DNA of 64,000 nucleotides, taken from contig CAYVRJ010000005.1 of the NCBI GenBank assembly GCA_964453645.1, positions 1 through 64,000 of the forward strand. Direction: 5' to 3'. The notes below the pieces were generated by a model. It was not told where the DNA came from and did no database searches. It worked only from the letters and a program-made list of their open reading frames with translations. Of this stretch, positions 59,589 through 64,000 are shown piece after piece; positions within the stretch are counted from its first letter, which is position 1, and the number at the start of each line of letters is the position of its first letter. The stretch is from CAYVRJ01 sp964453645. GTDB lineage: Bacteria > Bacillota > Clostridia > Christensenellales > JAWKQI01. A program made the position numbers and the translations under genes.

Positions 59589-61328
59589 ATGAGCAAAACC
59601 GTTAAAACCCTCATCACCATATTGATTGCACTGTTGGCATTGGGGATCATCCTATTTGTTTTTGTCAAACCATTTGATCCGAAAGAGGAGCCGATACCTA
59701 AAGGCGAGGTGCCCGAAAATACCAGCCCAACCCCTCCCCCGGAGCCAACGCCCACCCCTCTGCCCATACCCTACGCCACAGAGGGAACGAAACCCACCGA
59801 CGAAACCCACAGCTTAAAAACAGCCATGGAGTTAAACGGGCAAAAAATTTCCACATACAACCGGCAAAACCCCATTTATTTTGACCCTAAAAAGGCTTAC
59901 TCGGCCTTAGAAGGGGTGATCACCCACCGGGGCAACAACTTTCGGGACGACCCAACCTATGGCAGCATAGGCAGTGACATCACGGGTACTCTCACAAAAG
60001 TTTGGGAAGTTCCGGCCACCGAGAGCATCGCAAAGGGTGGGGGAAGTTCCGCATGGTTTGGCTGTGGTTGGACGGGACAGCCCTTAATCGCCAAGTGGCC
60101 CCAAGAGACCTTGGATATCATGAATATAAAGGAAGAGTATAAAAATGAAGGTTTGGTGGAGGTGATTTACCCCACCGAAGGGGCAACCATCTACTTTTTA
60201 GATTTATACACAGGGGAATTCACCCGAGATAAAATCAAGAGCCAGTGGACGTTTAAAGGTGCCGGTTCCCTAGATCCACGGGGGTATCCCCTGCTGTACG
60301 TGGGTGCGGGAGATGCTTCGCCCAACGGCCCGGCGGAAAATATGATCTATAGCTTAATTGACGGCAAGAAGCTTTTTAGTTACGGTGCCGACGATCCCTT
60401 TTCCCTGCGAGCCTTTAAGGCCTTCGACGGAGCGACCATCGTGCACCCCGAGACGGATTCGGTGACCTATGCATCTGAATCGGGTATTGTGTATCAGTTT
60501 GATTTAAACACAAAGTACGATCCGGCAAAGGGAACCATATCCGTTGACCCCAAAAATATGCTCAAGTGGAACTATTCCACCAAGCGATCCAGAGAGGGTG
60601 GGGAGGACTCCTATTGGCTGGGGTTCGAATCCAGTCCGGTGTTTTATATGAATTATATGTACGCTTCGGACAACGCAGGCAATTTGTTTTGTTTGGATAT
60701 CAACACCATGGAGACGGTGTGGGTACAAGATGTGCAAGACGACACCAACTGTTCCCCGGTGTTTGAGCTGATAGAAGAGACGGGTAAGGCCTATCTTTAC
60801 ATTGGAACGTCCACCCACTGGACGACAAATGCGCAAAACGTAGCGAAAATTCCCTTTTGGAAGATCGATGCGATTACGGGAGAGAAGGTTTGGGAGGCCA
60901 AGGGTTACAACTGCCGCAGGGATGCACAGAGTGAAGTTTCGGGGGGCATACAGGACACGGCTGCCCTTGGCAAACACGGTTTATCCAACCTTGTGTTTGT
61001 GACGTATTCACGAATTGTGGACAAGAACAACAAAAATGACGGGAGTATGCTGGTTGCCTACGACAAGATGACGGGAGATGTTGTTTGGGAGAAGAATGTG
61101 GGGGGATGTTCCTGGTCGTCACCCGTTGCGGTCTATGACGATGCGGGGCGTGGGTTTATCCTGCAGTTTAGCCAGAGCGGCCACGCCTATCTCTTCGACG
61201 GTTTGACGGGCAAGCAGCTCTCCAAGTTGGAGCTTGAGGGTAATTTCGAGGCCTCTCCTGCTGTTTACGGCGACATGGTGGTTATCGGCTCCCGCGGCCA
61301 GAAGATATACGGCATTCAGATATCGTAA
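59589..61328 (+). CDS. PQQ-like beta-propeller repeat protein, membrane anchored
   Basis: A 579-residue protein. A membrane helix at about 8-28 is followed by a Pro/Thr-rich linker (about 35-62), then a large beta-propeller built of PQQ-like repeats with the typical W...DAITGEKVWEAKG, YDKMTGDVVWEKNVGG and FDGLTGKQLSKLELEG blades. It should lie outside the membrane. ATG 59589 has CGGAGGT upstream. It is a single gene, divergent from the kinase operon. Binding surface or assembly factor is possible; no enzymatic residues are evident. Confidence 0.83.
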   Translation: MSKTVKTLITILIALLALGIILFVFVKPFDPKEEPIPKGEVPENTSPTPPPEPTPTPLPIPYATEGTKPTDETHSLKTAMELNGQKISTYNRQNPIYFDPKKAYSALEGVITHRGNNFRDDPTYGSIGSDITGTLTKVWEVPATESIAKGGGSSAWFGCGWTGQPLIAKWPQETLDIMNIKEEYKNEGLVEVIYPTEGATIYFLDLYTGEFTRDKIKSQWTFKGAGSLDPRGYPLLYVGAGDASPNGPAENMIYSLIDGKKLFSYGADDPFSLRAFKAFDGATIVHPETDSVTYASESGIVYQFDLNTKYDPAKGTISVDPKNMLKWNYSTKRSREGGEDSYWLGFESSPVFYMNYMYASDNAGNLFCLDINTMETVWVQDVQDDTNCSPVFELIEETGKAYLYIGTSTHWTTNAQNVAKIPFWKIDAITGEKVWEAKGYNCRRDAQSEVSGGIQDTAALGKHGLSNLVFVTYSRIVDKNNKNDGSMLVAYDKMTGDVVWEKNVGGCSWSSPVAVYDDAGRGFILQFSQSGHAYLFDGLTGKQLSKLELEGNFEASPAVYGDMVVIGSRGQKIYGIQIS

Positions 61329-61334
61329 ATGTTT

Positions 61335-61545
61335 TCTTTTTTGGGGCTTAATCCCCAAACCCCAGGCAGGGCGCTGCCCTGCACCCGCACGGGGGAATCA
61401 TTCCCCCGTGACCCCTCTTAAAGCAAAAGCTATCGCTTTTGCTAAAGTATTATAAAAAATAAACCTTAGCAAAGCGATAGCTTTGCGTTAAAAAGTTTTT
61501 GGGTTTCCAAAGGGGATTTGGGGCGAAGCCCCAAGAATAGAACCT
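61335..61545. repeat. Mosaic intergenic palindromic repeat, copy 8
   Basis: Between convergent stops. Modules: GGGGCTTAATCCCC, GGCAGGGCGCTGCCCTGC, GGGGGAATCATTCCCCC, GCAAAAGCTATCGCTTTTGC, GCAAAGCGATAGCTTTGC, AAAAAGTTTTTGGGTTTCC and GGGGCGAAGCCCC. Order and orientation of the modules are reversed compared with copy 2. Confidence 0.75.
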
Positions 61546-63312
61546 TTACTGTGCCGTTCCTTCGAACTTTTTCATAAACTCAGCGTTCTTCTTGGCAAAC
61601 TTAATCTGCGCAAGCTGTGCCGTCTCCTCGTTGAGTAAGCCGTGCATACTGGGCGTCTCGAAAAACCGCTTGGGGAACTTCACCTTCTCCTGCTCAAAAC
61701 CCATAGCCTTCTTAATCCGAAGCTTCGTTGCATAAATCCGCTCCGCAATCTCGGTGAGTTGCTCGTTGGTCATCTCAATGCCAATGGCGTGCATCGCCTC
61801 CAAAATAGTCGGTCGGTCGTATACCTTCCGGGCGAACAAACACATAACCAGCGAATTGGTCATACACCGCTCAACTTCCTCGGCAAACATTTTATCCACC
61901 AACACATCCATATCCACTTGCTTCATAGACTGATCGATGGAATATCCGCCGTTACACAGGTGGGAGTGGCGTGCGCCGCAGGCCTGACCCAGCAGGGAAC
62001 CGTACCCCGTGTGATAGCCCGTCATTTCGTTGCCACCAACCTGCATGGCAAATTCCACACCGCCGTATTTCTCCGAAGCGTGTTTCACGCCCTTTGCTAA
62101 ATCGGCATAGAACTCGTTCTCCTGCTTGGAAATGGCACGAATGGCCTTCCGGTAGTTGGCTGTATCCCCAAAGGTGAGGGGATATTTCACCTGCTCATCG
62201 GTGACAAATCCACGCTTATACGCCTCTGTTGCCCAACCCAGCACCACGCCGGTGGACATGGCATCCATACCCGTCTCTTCCACTTCGTCGATGAGCTCTA
62301 AAATCTCCCGAGAGGTCTTTACCCCAATAAAGCTGCCCAGGGCAAAGATTAACTCGTAGTCGTATCCCACGCTGATCGATTCGTATTCGTAACCGTCGTT
62401 GTCGAACTCACGCCTAAACTGCCCGATGTGGATACAACCCACGGGACAGGATGTGCACGCAACTTTGCGAATGAGGTTTTGCTGGGCAAACTTTTCACCC
62501 GAAATGTTCTCACCCTGCTCAAACACCGTCTGGCGTAAATTCTTGGTGGGCAGTGCACCCACGGCATTTAATGGCTCCACGTTGATGGGCGTGCCCAAAT
62601 CGTGGTATTTTTCCATGAGCTCGGTGTCGGTACACTTTTTATAGATATCCTGATACACTTTCCAATAGGTTTTAAAGTCCTTAATGGGAATGGAGTTGGT
62701 GCCAAACACCACAATGGCCTTTAATTTCTTTGCGCCAAGGCATGCCCCCAGCCCCAAGCGGCCGAAGTGGCGGTATGAATCCACGTTTACACAGGCATAG
62801 GTGCAGCCGTTTTCCCCCGCAGGGCCGATGCGCAAGATGGAGCGCTTGCCCGAACCCGATTCTCTCTCCCGGATGATGCGTCCGATAACCGTGGAGGGTA
62901 AGCCCCAAATGGCCCGTGCATCCTTAAAGGAAACGTCGTTGGACTTAATGGAGACATAGATGGGTTTCTTGGCCTTGCCGGTGATGACAATGGCGTCGTA
63001 TCCCGATTCCAGCATGGCAAAGGCCAGCCTTCCTCCGGCGTAACTCTCGCCCAGCTCCTTGGTGTGGGGGGAGTAGAACATAGCCACCGTTTTGGTGAGC
63101 ACGGGATAGACTGTGGACAGTGCGCCGATGGCAAAGACCACGGGTTGTTTGTCGTCCAGCGGGTCTAAGTCCGGGTGAAAGTTTTCTTCAAACAGCTTTG
63201 CCGCAATACCTACACCCCCCAGGTATTCCCGCAGATCCTCCCTTGTTTCCAAGCGAATCCGTTCGTTTGTTAAATCTAAATATAAAACACGGATAAAACT
63301 TTCGTTTATCAT
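61546..63312 (-). CDS. Aldehyde:ferredoxin oxidoreductase family protein
   Basis: A 588-residue tungsto/molybdo-pterin oxidoreductase of the AOR family. The N-terminal domain begins VLYLDLTNERIRLETRED and the [4Fe-4S] Cys are visible in CTSCPVGC (about 305) with a further Cys in the C-terminal part (VMCLF). Family members oxidise aldehydes to acids (or reduce acids) with ferredoxin. The ATG overlaps the stop of the ferredoxin gene (ATGA). Together they form a two-subunit enzyme; the substrate cannot be told from sequence. Confidence 0.88.
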   Translation of the reverse strand: MINESFIRVLYLDLTNERIRLETREDLREYLGGVGIAAKLFEENFHPDLDPLDDKQPVVFAIGALSTVYPVLTKTVAMFYSPHTKELGESYAGGRLAFAMLESGYDAIVITGKAKKPIYVSIKSNDVSFKDARAIWGLPSTVIGRIIRERESGSGKRSILRIGPAGENGCTYACVNVDSYRHFGRLGLGACLGAKKLKAIVVFGTNSIPIKDFKTYWKVYQDIYKKCTDTELMEKYHDLGTPINVEPLNAVGALPTKNLRQTVFEQGENISGEKFAQQNLIRKVACTSCPVGCIHIGQFRREFDNDGYEYESISVGYDYELIFALGSFIGVKTSREILELIDEVEETGMDAMSTGVVLGWATEAYKRGFVTDEQVKYPLTFGDTANYRKAIRAISKQENEFYADLAKGVKHASEKYGGVEFAMQVGGNEMTGYHTGYGSLLGQACGARHSHLCNGGYSIDQSMKQVDMDVLVDKMFAEEVERCMTNSLVMCLFARKVYDRPTILEAMHAIGIEMTNEQLTEIAERIYATKLRIKKAMGFEQEKVKFPKRFFETPSMHGLLNEETAQLAQIKFAKKNAEFMKKFEGTAQ

Positions 63313-63719
63313 GATTTTTCCTCCATTCTCAGGCACTCGTGGGGGCAATACTGGGCGCACATGCCGCAGTGTTTGCAAATGATGGGGGTTTTTTCGTTTT
63401 CGTCGAAGTTCACCGCTCCCACGATACAAGCTTCGGCACACTTTCTGCACCCAATACACTTGTCCTTTTTGAACAGCACGCCACCGCCGTTGCGCTGCTT
63501 GAGCGCACCTGTGGGGCAAACTTCCGCACACGCCCGCTCGTCGTTGCAGGCATGGCACACGATGGCAACGTAGTTGGACTCCATCCCCCCTGCTGTGCGC
63601 ACCTTAATGGCGCTCTTGTAGGTGGAGTGTTCCTTTTTGTTCACCGCAGCACAAACAAACATACAGGTGAAGCACCCAATACATTTGGTCATTCCGTCGG
63701 CACGGAGATTTTTTGGCAT
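63309..63719 (-). CDS. Polyferredoxin-like 4Fe-4S electron-transfer subunit
   Basis: A 136-residue protein with four Cys clusters: CIGCFTCMFVC, CHACNDERACAEVCP, CIGCRKCAEAC and CKHCGMCAQYCP, enough for four [4Fe-4S] centres as in HycB/DmsB-type subunits. It probably carries electrons to or from the AOR whose gene overlaps its end. The ATG at 63719 follows AGAGGTG. It is the first gene of the pair. Confidence 0.9.
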   Translation of the reverse strand: MPKNLRADGMTKCIGCFTCMFVCAAVNKKEHSTYKSAIKVRTAGGMESNYVAIVCHACNDERACAEVCPTGALKQRNGGGVLFKKDKCIGCRKCAEACIVGAVNFDENEKTPIICKHCGMCAQYCPHECLRMEEKS

Positions 63720-63861
63720 AGTACACCTCTTTATGTATTGTGAATTTTATAACAATCTCATTCTATATTTATATATTAAAATCGTTAAAATGTCAAGATT
63801 AATTAGCGTTTTATGAAAATATTTCACACTCTTTCGCAAAACTTTCACATAAACTTTAATC

Positions 63862-63990
63862 ATTTAAGGGGACTACTCGTCCCCTTTTTTTTCAGGGGCT
63901 ACTCGTCCCCTTCTTTTTTCAGGGGCTACTCGCCCCCGAACCCCTAGGCAGGGACTGAGTCCCTGCACCCCTTATATGGGGGTAATATAT
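63862..63990. repeat. Mosaic intergenic palindromic repeat, copy 9, with tandem hairpins
   Basis: Three successive units of the type GGGGACTACTCGTCCCC or GGGGCTACTCGCCCC, each separated by a T-rich spacer (TTTTTTTTCA, TTCTTTTTTCA), followed by GGCAGGGACTGAGTCCCTGC. The units are tandem versions of the GGGGGACGAGTAGTCCCCC module, here in reverse orientation. The window ends just beyond. Confidence 0.72.
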
Positions 63991-64000
63991 TAACAAATTA

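Noticed and set aside
63862..63990. CRISPR-like short repeats
   Set aside because: Units are palindromic with T-rich, near-identical spacers of unequal length, and only three are present; they match the interspersed repeat family. No cas gene.

Overview
The window looks like chromosome from an anaerobic, endospore-forming member of the Clostridia (Bacillota). The grounds are the sporulation genes yqfC, yqfD, yabP and yabQ; the Firmicutes-type block yqfCD-phoH-yqfF-ybeY-dgkA-era-recO; strong Shine-Dalgarno sites with frequent TTG/GTG starts; and strictly anaerobic metabolism (pyruvate:ferredoxin oxidoreductase, HydE and HydG for [FeFe]-hydrogenase maturation, pyruvate phosphate dikinase, an aldehyde:ferredoxin oxidoreductase-type enzyme, rubrerythrin). 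I cannot name the genus. No phage, IS element or CRISPR array is visible.

Layout. 0.2-3.9 kb: VanW-type envelope protein, HD-GYP protein, rubrerythrin. 3.9-5.1 kb: tRNA-Leu, tRNA-Gly and tRNA-Lys, a duplicated tRNA-Lys tail, then a HicAB toxin-antitoxin pair. 5.4-8.7 kb: AEC transporter, two XRE regulators facing a small unknown gene, a rhodanese lipoprotein, gap. 9-12.8 kb: membrane and lipoproteins of unknown role and a ThiF/HesA-type enzyme. 12.8-16.9 kb: pgsA-valS-folC operon. 17-20.7 kb: small XRE protein, WG-repeat lipoprotein, GH18/SH3 protein. 20.8-31.1 kb: the yqf-era-recO block and ppdK. 31.4-39.1 kb (minus strand): rpsU, hydG, hydE, a GHKL sensor kinase, nifJ. 39.4-43.3 kb: rpmG-secE-nusG-rplKAJL. 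43.3-45.2 kb: two tiny hydrophobic-peptide loci, each with a convergent predicted antisense RNA, flanking a C69 peptidase. 45.2-49.5 kb: a GGGtGRT protein with its NifU-like partner, an acyl-ACP thioesterase, yabPQ. 49.6-52.9 kb: dnaD, a DnaC/DnaI-like loader, radC, a flavin-binding protein. 53.1-59.5 kb: a five-gene minus-strand operon (rhamnulokinase-like kinase, PHP protein, SDR, zinc-type dehydrogenase, phosphohexomutase). 59.6-63.7 kb: a PQQ-like beta-propeller protein and an AOR with its polyferredoxin.

The most interesting signal is the pair of type I toxin-antitoxin-like loci at 43.3-43.6 and 44.9-45.2 kb. Each encodes a 24- or 29-residue hydrophobic peptide. In each, the peptide promoter is of the form TTGCAa/t-17-TATTGT, the Shine-Dalgarno lies in a hairpin, and a perfect TTGACA-17-TATAAT promoter faces it from the other strand, with a terminator hairpin between. 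In both loci the 5' ends of the two opposing RNAs carry the same short sequence, an arrangement I do not recognise from the classic families.

A second genome-scale signal is a mosaic family of intergenic palindromes, nine copies in 64 kb. They are always outside genes, mostly just after a stop codon, and one sits inside the ribosomal protein operon between rplA and the L10 leader.
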